This document shows positions 1 through 8,203 of a stretch of DNA of 64,000 nt, piece by piece. The DNA comes from Desulfospira joergensenii DSM 10085 (GTDB taxonomy: Bacteria > Desulfobacterota > Desulfobacteria > Desulfobacterales > Desulfobacteraceae). The stretch's first letter is position 1. Each line of letters opens with the position of its first letter. The position numbers were made by a program, and so were the translations under genes. Location of the stretch: positions 248,001-312,000 of the forward strand of contig NZ_ATUG01000002.1 of assembly GCF_000420085.1 (NCBI RefSeq). Reading direction: 5' to 3'. The notes under the pieces are model-generated. The model did no database searches, was not told where the DNA came from, and was given only the letters and a program-made list of their open reading frames with translations.

Positions 1-1310
1 CAGTGGTAATCATAGAAAAGATGCCGCTTCCCGGCGGAAACTCCATTATCAACGGAGGCCTCATGGCCGGAGCGGGAACCCCCCTCCAGTCAAAAGAAAA
101 AGTAGATGACAGTGCGGACTTGATGTACCAGGATATGGTCAAGGCCGGATTGGGACTGAACCACCCTGATCTGGCCATGATGCTGGCCAAGCACTCTGCC
201 GAAGCCGTTGCCTGGACAGTCGCCTTGGGCGCCCAGTATCAGGAGCGCAATACGCACCTGGGCGGACATTCCGTTCCCAGAAGCTATTATACCACCAACA
301 ATTCAGGTGCAGGTATTGTGCACCCTCAGTTGAAGAAGGTTAAGGAACTGGGCGTACCTTTGATTAAAAAGTGTTTTCTTGACCGTATCCTGCAGGATGA
401 CGACGGCAGGGTCAAAGGCGTACGGGTGTATGAGAAATATCAGTTCCCCAAAGCCGGAAGCGGTATCCTGAAAACCATCCGCGCCAACCGGGCCGTGATC
501 CTTGCGGCCGGCGGATTCTGCCAGGACGTGCCCTTCCGGAAGCTCCAGGATCCTAAAATCGATGAAAATGTCGCCTCCACGAATCATCCCGGTGCCACTG
601 GTGAGTGCCTGATTGAGGCTCTCAGACTCCATTCCAATCCCATCCAGCTCTCCTGGATCCAGCTTGGTCCCTGGAGTTGCCCCCATGAAAAAGGAATGGG
701 CATCGGCTATATGTTTGCGCTTTCTGCAGCCTTTCCCTATGGTGTCATGGTGGCGCCCAAAACCGGAGAGCGCTTCATCAACGAGTTGGCCAACCGGAAA
801 ATCAGAGCCGATGCCATCATCAAAACAGGCGCCTGGGCCGTGGGCATCGCAGATCAGGAAGGTGTCCGGCGGGTCGGAAAACTGGATACCATGCTTGAAC
901 GGGGCATTGTCAAAAAGTTTGAGACCCTGGATGGTCTGGCCGAAGAGTTCAAGATCTCCAGGGAGGCTCTCCGGAAGACTGTTGCCGAATACAATGCCGA
1001 TGTCAGGTCAGGAAAGGACAGAGTTTTTGGCAAGCCCTTCCAGAAAGATGCCAAACCCCTTGCCAGGGCACCCTTCTATGGCATGCATCTTTGGCCCAAG
1101 GTCCACCACACCATGGGCGGCGTTCAGATCGACACCGGGGCAAGGGCGCTGGATCTCTACCAGAAAGTCATCCCCGGATTCTATGCCGCAGGTGAAATTA
1201 CAGGGGGTATCCACGGTGCGGTCCGTCTAGGCAGCGTGGCTGTGACAGATTGCATCGTTTTTGGCCGGATTGCCGGGAAAAATGCGGCCAAAGAACGGCC
1301 CTGGACCTAA
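1..1310 (+). CDS. FAD-dependent fumarate reductase/flavocytochrome c-type flavoprotein, 5' truncated
   Basis: The reading frame is open at the left edge, so the N-terminal dinucleotide-binding motif lies outside the window. The remaining 435 or so residues match the flavoprotein part of soluble fumarate reductases (FccA/IfcA, urocanate reductase group). Visible hallmarks are the HPGATGE segment near residue 197, HHTMGGVQID near 367, and the C-terminal VIPGFYAAGEITGG...GAVRLGS block. In FccA the corresponding His and Arg act in substrate binding and hydride transfer. No haem motif is in this chain; the tetrahaem cytochrome 22 bp downstream probably supplies electrons. The likely role is periplasmic or membrane-facing reduction of an unsaturated acid, but the substrate cannot be read from sequence and localisation depends on the missing N-terminus. 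Confidence 0.85.
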   Translation, partial: VVIIEKMPLPGGNSIINGGLMAGAGTPLQSKEKVDDSADLMYQDMVKAGLGLNHPDLAMMLAKHSAEAVAWTVALGAQYQERNTHLGGHSVPRSYYTTNNSGAGIVHPQLKKVKELGVPLIKKCFLDRILQDDDGRVKGVRVYEKYQFPKAGSGILKTIRANRAVILAAGGFCQDVPFRKLQDPKIDENVASTNHPGATGECLIEALRLHSNPIQLSWIQLGPWSCPHEKGMGIGYMFALSAAFPYGVMVAPKTGERFINELANRKIRADAIIKTGAWAVGIADQEGVRRVGKLDTMLERGIVKKFETLDGLAEEFKISREALRKTVAEYNADVRSGKDRVFGKPFQKDAKPLARAPFYGMHLWPKVHHTMGGVQIDTGARALDLYQKVIPGFYAAGEITGGIHGAVRLGSVAVTDCIVFGRIAGKNAAKERPWT

Positions 1311-1332
1311 TGAGCCCCCTGGAGACAAGCCC

Positions 1333-1785
1333 ATGAATACGAAAGCTCGCCGTTTATCGTGCTTTTTCTGGCTGACAGTACTCCTTCTGGGGGGAGCCCT
1401 GTGTTTGCCTTTGGCCTGTATCCCTTTTTCCGGCAATGCTGGAACGCTCCCGGAATCGGCCGGGGAAGGCGCCGGAGAAAAAAATCCCGATGCGCCTGCC
1501 CCGGCAGCATCATCCGGGATGACCATTAAGGGCCATCACAGGGACGCAGGGCTTTCCTGCCAGGACTGCCATGACAGCCCGCCCGGGGCCGTGGGCACCG
1601 AAGTCTGCCTGTCCTGCCACGGCACCCCTGACGACGTGGCCCAGTCCACCGCTGTCATGGAACCCAACCCCCACGACTCGGTCCATTACGGTCCGGAAGT
1701 AGACTGTGATCTTTGCCACCATGAGCACATGGCTTCGGAAAATATGTGCAATAGTTGCCATACGTTTCAGATGACTGTGCCCTGA
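1333..1785 (+). CDS. Periplasmic tetrahaem cytochrome c, partner of the upstream flavoprotein
   Basis: A 150-residue protein with a Sec-type signal peptide (hydrophobic run near residues 10-30), a low-complexity Ala/Gly/Pro linker and four CxxCH haem sites (CQDCH, CLSCH, CDLCH, CNSCH). It resembles the tetrahaem domain fused to the flavin domain in Shewanella flavocytochrome c3. ATG 1333 was chosen because GGAGA lies about 7 nt upstream; an in-frame start further 5' would overlap the flavoprotein. The gap to the flavoprotein is only 22 bp, so the two are almost certainly cotranscribed and form a split flavocytochrome. The hydrophobic segment ends LPLAC, which is not a good lipobox, so cleavage by signal peptidase I is more likely. 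Confidence 0.88.
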   Translation: MNTKARRLSCFFWLTVLLLGGALCLPLACIPFSGNAGTLPESAGEGAGEKNPDAPAPAASSGMTIKGHHRDAGLSCQDCHDSPPGAVGTEVCLSCHGTPDDVAQSTAVMEPNPHDSVHYGPEVDCDLCHHEHMASENMCNSCHTFQMTVP

Positions 1786-1816
1786 CCCGTAACCCTTGTC
1801 GTTTATTTCCCTCCCC

Positions 1817-1860
1817 ACAACCCTGACAGGAGCGGTTTAATCCGCTCCTGTCAGGGTTGT
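1817..1860. terminator. Long perfect inverted repeat after the flavocytochrome genes
   Basis: Two 19-nt arms (1817-1835 and 1842-1860) pair perfectly around the loop TTTAAT. The hairpin starts 31 nt after the cytochrome stop. No clear T-run follows, so it may act as an mRNA-stabilising or Rho-assisted terminator. Confidence 0.6.
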
Positions 1861-2043
1861 TCCATTCTGTTATCCAATAATTAAGGGGGATGTTTTGTTT
1901 AACTATTGTCCAAAAAAAACGGGCTGTTAAATTGACGGGTGGATTCCCCGTGCTAGTTATGAAATAATCCGGATTTTTCCTTGAAAACCATATAGCCGGT
2001 CGATAGAATACAACAATTATTATCACCAATGGGGAGAAAAAAA

Positions 2044-2997
2044 ATGGAAACAAAGCAGATCGATCTTTGTCCGGTGGATAAGGCGGAGGTCCTGATTTTA
2101 TCCGATAACCACAGCGATGTGCTGCTGCCTTCCGGCGACTCAGTTCAGCGCCCGTCCCTGGCCAAAGAGGGGGTCATTCCCACGGATACCCTTTTGGCGG
2201 AACATGGTCTTTCTCTTCTGATTACCGTGGAAACCGGGGGAGACTCCCGATCTGTTCTCCTGGATTCCGGGTATACCGATATTGCCGTACCCCATAATCT
2301 CGATTATCTCGGGATCGGACTGGAGAATATAGAGGCCGTGGTGCTCAGCCACGGCCATATGGATCATTTCGGGGCTTTAGAGCAGGTGATCAAAAGGGGG
2401 CCGGCAGGGATTGAACTGGTCCTTCATCCCGATGTATTCAATCCCAGGGCCCTGGATATCCCCACAGGAGATACTCTTTTTTTCCCGCCTTTCCCGTCAA
2501 AGGAGACCCTGTCGGAATGGGGAGCCCGGGTTGTTGAAAACCAGGGGCCTCTGTTGCTGGCAGATGAACAGATCCTTGTCACCGGTGAAGTTGACCGCTC
2601 AACCCCCTTTGAAAAAGGGTTTCCCGGGGCAAAGGCCCGTGAGGGCAAGGAGTTTGTTCTCGACAATTTCCGGGATGACCAGTCCCTGGTCATCCACGTC
2701 AAAGACAAGGGGCTTGCCGTGATATCCGGCTGCGCCCATTCGGGCATCATCAACTCCATCCACCAGGCCAGGCGCCTGACCGGGGTGGAGGATGTCTTTG
2801 CGGTCATCGGCGGGTTCCATCTGAGCGGACCGGCCATGGCCCCTGCTGTGGCCCCGACCATTGAAGCGCTGGAACAGATGTCTATGTCCCTGGTCTGCCC
2901 CATGCACTGCAGCGGATTTACGGCGGTTTCCGCCCTTTCCCAGGCCCTGCCCGACAGTTTTGTCCTCAGCAGCGTAGGCAGCAAAATTATCCTATAA
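2044..2997 (+). CDS. MBL-fold metallohydrolase, COG1237-like family
   Basis: A 317-residue metallo-beta-lactamase-fold protein. The metal-binding motif HGHMDH is near residue 103, followed by SGCAHSG and the GGFHLSGP segment that provide further ligands in the family. Overall it resembles the group often annotated as 7,8-dihydropterin-6-methyl-4-(beta-D-ribofuranosyl)-aminobenzene 5'-phosphate synthase. That substrate assignment comes from archaeal members and should not be assumed here. ATG 2044 is preferred over ATG 2029 because GGGGAG sits 8 nt upstream of it. No signal peptide, so cytoplasmic. It stands alone between two hairpin or convergent boundaries. Confidence 0.85.
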   Translation: METKQIDLCPVDKAEVLILSDNHSDVLLPSGDSVQRPSLAKEGVIPTDTLLAEHGLSLLITVETGGDSRSVLLDSGYTDIAVPHNLDYLGIGLENIEAVVLSHGHMDHFGALEQVIKRGPAGIELVLHPDVFNPRALDIPTGDTLFFPPFPSKETLSEWGARVVENQGPLLLADEQILVTGEVDRSTPFEKGFPGAKAREGKEFVLDNFRDDQSLVIHVKDKGLAVISGCAHSGIINSIHQARRLTGVEDVFAVIGGFHLSGPAMAPAVAPTIEALEQMSMSLVCPMHCSGFTAVSALSQALPDSFVLSSVGSKIIL

Positions 2998-3016
2998 CCC
3001 TTTTATCCTTTGGGTC

Positions 3017-4111
3017 TTACAGCTTATACCGCTCCAGCCAGTGGGCATAGGGGGCCGGCAGGGTCCAGGAGGGTCTGTCAACACCCAGTTCCAGAGCGGC
3101 CTGATAGGGCCAGTGGGGATTGCAGAGATGGGCCCGGCCGATCATGACCAGGTCCAGCTGCCCGTTTTTCACGGCATTCTCAGCCAGGTCGGGCCGGCCA
3201 AATCCCCAGGCCGAGGCCACGGGCAGTCCGGTTTCTTTTTTGACCCGCTCCGCAATGGGAGCCATGAATGCAGGGCCCCAGGGGATATCGGCATCCGGTG
3301 TGGTAAAGCCCATGCTGACGCTCATGAAGTCGAGCCCTTTTTCCCGGAACTTCCGGCCCAAAGCAATGGCTTCCCCAAGGGTCTCTTCGTCACGGCCGTC
3401 AAATTCGATCACGCCGAAGCGCAGGGTAAGGGGCAGATTTTCAGGCCAGACCTCCCTGACCGCGGCCAGGGTTTCAAGAAGGAAACGGCCCCGGCCTCTG
3501 GCATCTTTGCCGTATCCGTCTTTCCGCTGGTTGGCATGGATGCTGAAAAAACTCTGGGCCAGATACCCGTGGGCAAAGTGAAGTTCAAGCCACTCATATC
3601 CGGCCCCAAGGGCGCGTTTGGCAGCAGAGACAAAATCGGCTTTTACCCGTTCGATATCTTTGATGGTCATTTCCCGGGGTTCCCTGGGCAGATGGGCCCC
3701 AAAGGCAAGGGCAGAGGGGCCAATGGTTTCCCAGGCCCGGGGATCATCCTCTTTTATATGGTCATCCCCCTCCCAGGGCCGGTTTGCACTGGCTTTCCGT
3801 CCGGCATGGCCGATCTGGATACCGGGAACGGCACCGGCCTTTCTGATGGCCCGGACAATCCCGGAATGGACTTTTGCCTGTTCCCCATTCCAGATTCCCA
3901 GGCAGCCCGGAGTGATGCGCCCCTCGGGCGAGACCGCCGTGGCCTCCACAATCAAAAGGCCTGCTCCTCCCCTTGCCATCTGGGTATAATGGGCCAGATG
4001 CCAGTCATTGGGCATGCCGTTTTCTGCCGAATACTGGCACATGGGTGGAACAGCGATCCGGTTTCGTAATTTTATGTCTTTCAGTTGATATGGAGTAAAT
4101 AGTTCTGACAT
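3017..4111 (-). CDS. Old Yellow Enzyme family NAD(P)H:flavin oxidoreductase (YqjM/NamA-like)
   Basis: A 364-residue single-domain FMN TIM-barrel ene-reductase. Features of the YqjM (thermophilic-like) OYE class are PPMCQYSAENG near the N-terminus with its redox-tuning Cys, HAGRKAS, and the HFAHGYLAQSF segment carrying the barrel core. The DWHLAHYTQMARGGAGLLIVEATAV stretch is typical too, and the C-terminal GRPDLAENAVK...VMIGRAHLCNPHWPYQAA closes the phosphate-binding site. Expected reaction: reduction of activated C=C bonds using NAD(P)H. AAGGAA lies 7 nt upstream of ATG 4111. The gene converges with the MBL-fold gene (20 bp apart) and is otherwise unlinked. Confidence 0.9.
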   Translation of the reverse strand: MSELFTPYQLKDIKLRNRIAVPPMCQYSAENGMPNDWHLAHYTQMARGGAGLLIVEATAVSPEGRITPGCLGIWNGEQAKVHSGIVRAIRKAGAVPGIQIGHAGRKASANRPWEGDDHIKEDDPRAWETIGPSALAFGAHLPREPREMTIKDIERVKADFVSAAKRALGAGYEWLELHFAHGYLAQSFFSIHANQRKDGYGKDARGRGRFLLETLAAVREVWPENLPLTLRFGVIEFDGRDEETLGEAIALGRKFREKGLDFMSVSMGFTTPDADIPWGPAFMAPIAERVKKETGLPVASAWGFGRPDLAENAVKNGQLDLVMIGRAHLCNPHWPYQAALELGVDRPSWTLPAPYAHWLERYKL

Positions 4112-4405
4112 GATATCTTCCTTTCAATTCTCTATTTTCCCCAAGGAAAAGGCCTTTCCCAAAAAAGGATTGATTCTTTTGCGCGTTTTCCCGGCGGACG
4201 ATACAGTCTCTGAAACCCGGTTATATGCTTTTAAGCCTTTGAAAATCTATGTTTTAATTTTAAGGCAAGGGTCTGAAAAATTCGGATCATAAACCCGGGG
4301 GCAAACTATCTCCCAGAGCAGTATCCGAGGTTTCCGTTGTAAAAAACAGAAATTGACCTTAAGATAATATATTCTTTAGGCAGATGAATATAGGAAAATT
4401 TTATA

Positions 4406-5404
4406 ATGAAGAATCTCTGTATTTTACTTTTCATCCTTCTGAGCCTCTGCGCTTCATCGGCAATTGCCGCGCAATTGCCGATAATGCGTATTTCCGTTGA
4501 GAACACAAAAACACATGTCCAGACCCAGGCCGTAAAACGATTTTCAGATGATCTTAGGAACCGGCTTAAAGGAAGGATCAATGTCCAGTTTTATTTCAAT
4601 TCAAGCCTGTTCCGGGATGCAGATATTATTCAGGCCCTGGGACAGGGAAAAGTTGAAATGGCTGTTCCGGGAACATGGAATGTGACAAAATTCGAACCCA
4701 ACGTCGGCGTTTTTTTGCTGCCGATTTTTTATGGAAGATCTGCCGATTCAAGTCATATGATTCTTGAAAGCAGGGCAGGTAAAGCCATTAATGGCCTTAT
4801 CGAAAAAAATCTTCACTTAAAGGTTGTGGGAAAATGGATTGATCTTGGGCATGCCCATCTGTTTTCCCTGACAAAAAAAATACTCCGGCCCGAAGACATT
4901 GAGGGGCTTACCATACGGGTTGCCGGCGGCCTGGGGAACAAGTTAAGGATAAGGGAACTGGGCGGGAACCCTGTTGTCATCGCCTGGCCGGATCTTCCGG
5001 GATATATGATCCAGGGCAGGGTGGATGCCGTATTAACGAGCTATGAAACCGTCCGGAGCGCAAGGCTTTGGGAAAAGGGCATAAAGTATGCGTTTGAGGA
5101 CCGGGAATATTTCCCCCTGTATATTCCCCTCATCCGGATGTCTTTTTGGGAAAAGCTGCCGCCGGACATCCGGACGATCGTGACCGACACCTGGGATAAA
5201 CATGTCGATACATCCAGAAAGCAGGCCCTGGAGGCCCAGATTACGGCAAAAAAGGTGACCATTGAAAACGGGTTGACTGTCGTTGTTCCCGGTGAAGAGC
5301 AAATTACAATATGGAGAAACCGGATGCTTAAAAAGCAGGATGAGTTTGTCCGGAGGATGAATATTGATCCCAAGATTGTCGATTTGATTATGGATCTTTT
5401 GTAA
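4406..5404 (+). CDS. TRAP-type DctP-family periplasmic solute-binding protein
   Basis: A 332-residue secreted protein: signal peptide ending near ASSAIAA, then a DctP fold recognised by QAVKRFSDDLRNRLKGRINVQ, the GKVEMAVPGTWNV segment and the Arg-containing IEGLTIRVAGG block that in DctP proteins binds a substrate carboxylate. No DctQ or DctM permease gene is nearby. The next gene, 13 bp downstream, encodes a membrane sensor with a periplasmic domain. The protein may thus present a ligand to the sensor rather than, or in addition to, feeding a transporter. The ligand is unknown. The 294-nt region upstream has no recognisable element beyond an A/T-rich stretch. Confidence 0.83.
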   Translation: MKNLCILLFILLSLCASSAIAAQLPIMRISVENTKTHVQTQAVKRFSDDLRNRLKGRINVQFYFNSSLFRDADIIQALGQGKVEMAVPGTWNVTKFEPNVGVFLLPIFYGRSADSSHMILESRAGKAINGLIEKNLHLKVVGKWIDLGHAHLFSLTKKILRPEDIEGLTIRVAGGLGNKLRIRELGGNPVVIAWPDLPGYMIQGRVDAVLTSYETVRSARLWEKGIKYAFEDREYFPLYIPLIRMSFWEKLPPDIRTIVTDTWDKHVDTSRKQALEAQITAKKVTIENGLTVVVPGEEQITIWRNRMLKKQDEFVRRMNIDPKIVDLIMDLL

Positions 5405-5417
5405 GCAGAAAAAGAAA

Positions 5418-7097
5418 ATGGAAACCCCACCTCTACCCAAAGAAAGATCATATATCTATATCATCGCATTGATATGGCTGGTGATCCTCATCTTTGTAAT
5501 ATTCAGCGGGGTTACTATTTTCAGGGACAGGGAGATCTATATAGATACTTCCCATACCAAATCAAAGTCCCAGGCCCAGCTTCTCGGAGAAAATACCTCC
5601 AGTGTGCTTTACGGTGTCGATCTGACTCTTCTTTCCATTCTTTCAAATTTAGAGCATCTCAATAAACCCGATACAAGGGTCCCTAAAGCCATTGCCAAAA
5701 CCATTAAAGATCGGTCCATGTTTTTGCCCCAAATTAAGAATATCGTCTTATGGAATGCCGAAAAAAAGGTTCTGTACAGCCTAAGAGCGTTTCAGGCATT
5801 TGATGATCCGGCTTTTTTTGAAGCCCACCGGGATGCCTGGCTTGAATTTTCAATACAGACTCTAATTTCAAAACAGGATAAAAAGATCATTGTGATGAGC
5901 CGGCGGATTGAAAATGGGGCGGGTGAATTTGCAGGGGTTCTGGCGGCTGTGATTGATCCCATGTTTTTTTATGACCGATACGAGAGGTATTTGAATATTG
6001 ATGTGGATGCCGTTGTCCTATTGGATGTCCGGGGCAATGTTCTTACCCAATGGTACAATAATCCGGATTGTGAAACCCTTCATGCCGACAATACTCCCCT
6101 GCTGTCCATGGCCCCGATAAAGGGGGGAGGACTGAAAACCCATGAAACTTCCTCGGCGGTGATCTCCATATACCAATTGCCTGATTTTCCCTTTCAGATC
6201 GCTGTGTTACACCATAGAGAAAGGATTCTCAGACCATGGTATCAAAAGACCAAACAAGATCTTCTTATCATTATTGCAACCGTTTTAATCGGAATAGTAA
6301 CGATGATCCTGGCCTCTGGGCAGAGAAAAAAAAGGAGAAAAGCAGAACAGCGATTGATGGAACACAAGGACCATCTTGAAGACACGGTTGAAAAAAGAAC
6401 ATTGGGACTTAAAAAAGCCAATCAAAAGCTGGTGTCGGAAATTGAGGAGCGTCATCGGATGGAAAAGGAGCTGCTGAATGAGAAGCAGCTTTCCGAATAT
6501 TACATCAACAGTCTTCCCGGCTTATTCTATGTCTTTGATGAGCAGCGGTTCATCATCTGGAACAGCAAATGGGGCAAACTTATCGGATACACGGACGAAG
6601 AGCTGTCCGGCATGCGTGGCATTGATTTTTTTGAAGATGATCGAAGGATACAGATTAAAGGACAGATTCGAAAGGTCTTTCAAGAAGGGTCTGCCGAATT
6701 TGAAGCTGAAATCGTGACCAAAGACGGCCGGAGGCTGCCTTATTTTTTCACCGGGGTCCGCAAAAAATTAGACGGGAAAAAGCTTCTCATTGGTTTGGGA
6801 GTGGATATCACCGAACGCAAAATCGCAGAGGAAAACCGAAAAAAACTGATCAAGGATCTCCAGGAAGCCCTTGAGGAGATAAAGACCTTAAAAGGGATCG
6901 TACCGATCTGTTCCAGTTGTAAAAAAATCAGGGATGATAAAGGGTATTGGAATCTTTTAGAGACATATATCGAAAAACACTCCGAGGCATCCTTCAGCCA
7001 TGGTCTATGCCCTGAATGTTCGGACGAATTGTACGGCGATCAGAATTGGTATATTGAAATGAAAAAGGAAAAAGGGGGAAAAAAAATAATTCCGTAA
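5418..7097 (+). CDS. Membrane sensor: periplasmic Cache-like domain, PAS domain and CxxC...CxxC tail
   Basis: A 559-residue protein with one membrane segment near residues 13-35, a roughly 245-residue extracytoplasmic region resembling a double-Cache domain, a second membrane segment near 284-304, a coiled coil and a PAS domain near 365-480. It ends with IVPICSSCKKIRDDKGYW...FSHGLCPECSDELYG, a four-Cys tail known from many delta-proteobacterial PAS proteins whose function is not established and which could bind a metal. No histidine kinase, GGDEF, EAL, cyclase or methyl-accepting domain is present, so how it signals is unclear. The start overlaps no upstream gene; the 13-bp gap from the DctP gene suggests cotranscription and a shared ligand. 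Confidence 0.82.
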   Translation: METPPLPKERSYIYIIALIWLVILIFVIFSGVTIFRDREIYIDTSHTKSKSQAQLLGENTSSVLYGVDLTLLSILSNLEHLNKPDTRVPKAIAKTIKDRSMFLPQIKNIVLWNAEKKVLYSLRAFQAFDDPAFFEAHRDAWLEFSIQTLISKQDKKIIVMSRRIENGAGEFAGVLAAVIDPMFFYDRYERYLNIDVDAVVLLDVRGNVLTQWYNNPDCETLHADNTPLLSMAPIKGGGLKTHETSSAVISIYQLPDFPFQIAVLHHRERILRPWYQKTKQDLLIIIATVLIGIVTMILASGQRKKRRKAEQRLMEHKDHLEDTVEKRTLGLKKANQKLVSEIEERHRMEKELLNEKQLSEYYINSLPGLFYVFDEQRFIIWNSKWGKLIGYTDEELSGMRGIDFFEDDRRIQIKGQIRKVFQEGSAEFEAEIVTKDGRRLPYFFTGVRKKLDGKKLLIGLGVDITERKIAEENRKKLIKDLQEALEEIKTLKGIVPICSSCKKIRDDKGYWNLLETYIEKHSEASFSHGLCPECSDELYGDQNWYIEMKKEKGGKKIIP

Positions 7098-7150
7098 TAT
7101 TATTTTTCCGGGGCTGTGTCCGGGGGTAAAGGTTGCCCCTCCCCCCGTAT

Positions 7151-8203
7151 CTATCTATAATTTTCAAAAATCTGTTGAAGTGCCTGGTTCCCGGGACATA
7201 GCTCCTCCTGGGTCAATGCGTTCAAGGGTTTGTCCGTGGTCTCCAGAATATCATGGGTGTCCTGGAGGGTCTCGTTGATATGAAGGATTCCCGTAAGGAT
7301 CTGTCCTTTTTCCCTGTGATGCTCCAATGCATTGATGGCATCGCGCCTTTTTGTGACATCAAAGGAATTGTCGCTTTTGTGAAGATGGATGACCGTGCCG
7401 TCATGCAGGGCCACCGACTGGGTTGACCCTTCTTCATATTGGGCAGTGATTTCCTTCTGGAAGGGAATGAAATCAAAGGTGGCAGTAGCCTCCATATGGT
7501 CCCGGACCCAGTGGTAGCTCTTGGTGGAGGTCTGAGTGTTGTTAAAGGTGACACAGGGGGAGATAACGTCAATCAGGGCAAATCCCCTGTGGCGGATGGC
7601 TGCCTTTAGGAGCGGAACCAGATGCTCCTTGTCCCCGGAAAAGCCCCGGGCCACAAAACCGGCCCCCAGCTGAACCGCCATTTCGCACAAATCAATGGCT
7701 TCAAAGGGATTTGGCCGCCCCTTCCTGCTGGACGATCCCCTGTCTGCGGTGGCTGAATCCTGGCCCTTGGTAAGGCCGTAACAGCCGTTGTTCATTACGA
7801 CATAGACCATGTTCGGATTGCGCCGGGCAGCGTGTACAAACTGCCCCATGCCGATGGAAGCGGTGTCACCGTCACCGGAGACACCGATATAGAGAAGGTC
7901 TTTGTTGGCCATGTTGGCGCCGGTGGCAATGGCGGGCATCCTTCCGTGGACAGAGTTGAATCCGTGGGATTTGCCCAGAAAATAGGCCGGGGTCTTGGAG
8001 GAACATCCGATACCGGACAGCTTGGCCACCCGGTGGGGGGGGATGGACAGCTCAAAACAGGCCTGGATGATTGAATTTGAAATGGAGTCATGGCCGCAGC
8101 CGGCGCAGAGGGTGGAGTCCCCTCCCTCATAATCCCGGCGGGTATACCCCAGGTCGTTTTTCGGAAGATCGGGATGGCGGAATACTGGACGTCGGGAATT
8201 CAT
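7151..8203 (-). CDS. korB: 2-oxoacid:ferredoxin oxidoreductase beta subunit (TPP-binding)
   Basis: A 350-residue thiamine-pyrophosphate subunit. CAGCGHDS at residues 33-40 starts the family signature. The TPP/Mg site is GDGDTASIG (110 on) followed by NNGCYGLTKGQ (138 on). It resembles KorB of 2-oxoglutarate:ferredoxin oxidoreductase, although branched-chain 2-oxoacid enzymes are close and cannot be excluded. It pairs with the gamma-alpha fusion encoded immediately upstream, whose stop overlaps this start by 4 bp (ATGA), implying translational coupling and 1:1 synthesis. Unlike pyruvate:ferredoxin oxidoreductases it has no ferredoxin domain of its own; the first gene of the operon may supply Fe-S clusters. 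Confidence 0.9.
   Translation of the reverse strand: MNSRRPVFRHPDLPKNDLGYTRRDYEGGDSTLCAGCGHDSISNSIIQACFELSIPPHRVAKLSGIGCSSKTPAYFLGKSHGFNSVHGRMPAIATGANMANKDLLYIGVSGDGDTASIGMGQFVHAARRNPNMVYVVMNNGCYGLTKGQDSATADRGSSSRKGRPNPFEAIDLCEMAVQLGAGFVARGFSGDKEHLVPLLKAAIRHRGFALIDVISPCVTFNNTQTSTKSYHWVRDHMEATATFDFIPFQKEITAQYEEGSTQSVALHDGTVIHLHKSDNSFDVTKRRDAINALEHHREKGQILTGILHINETLQDTHDILETTDKPLNALTQEELCPGNQALQQIFENYR

Noticed and set aside
2021..2046. Sigma-54 promoter-like TGGATTCCCCGTGC near 1939-1953
   Set aside because: The GG and GC doublets are nine, not ten, bases apart and the flanks do not match.
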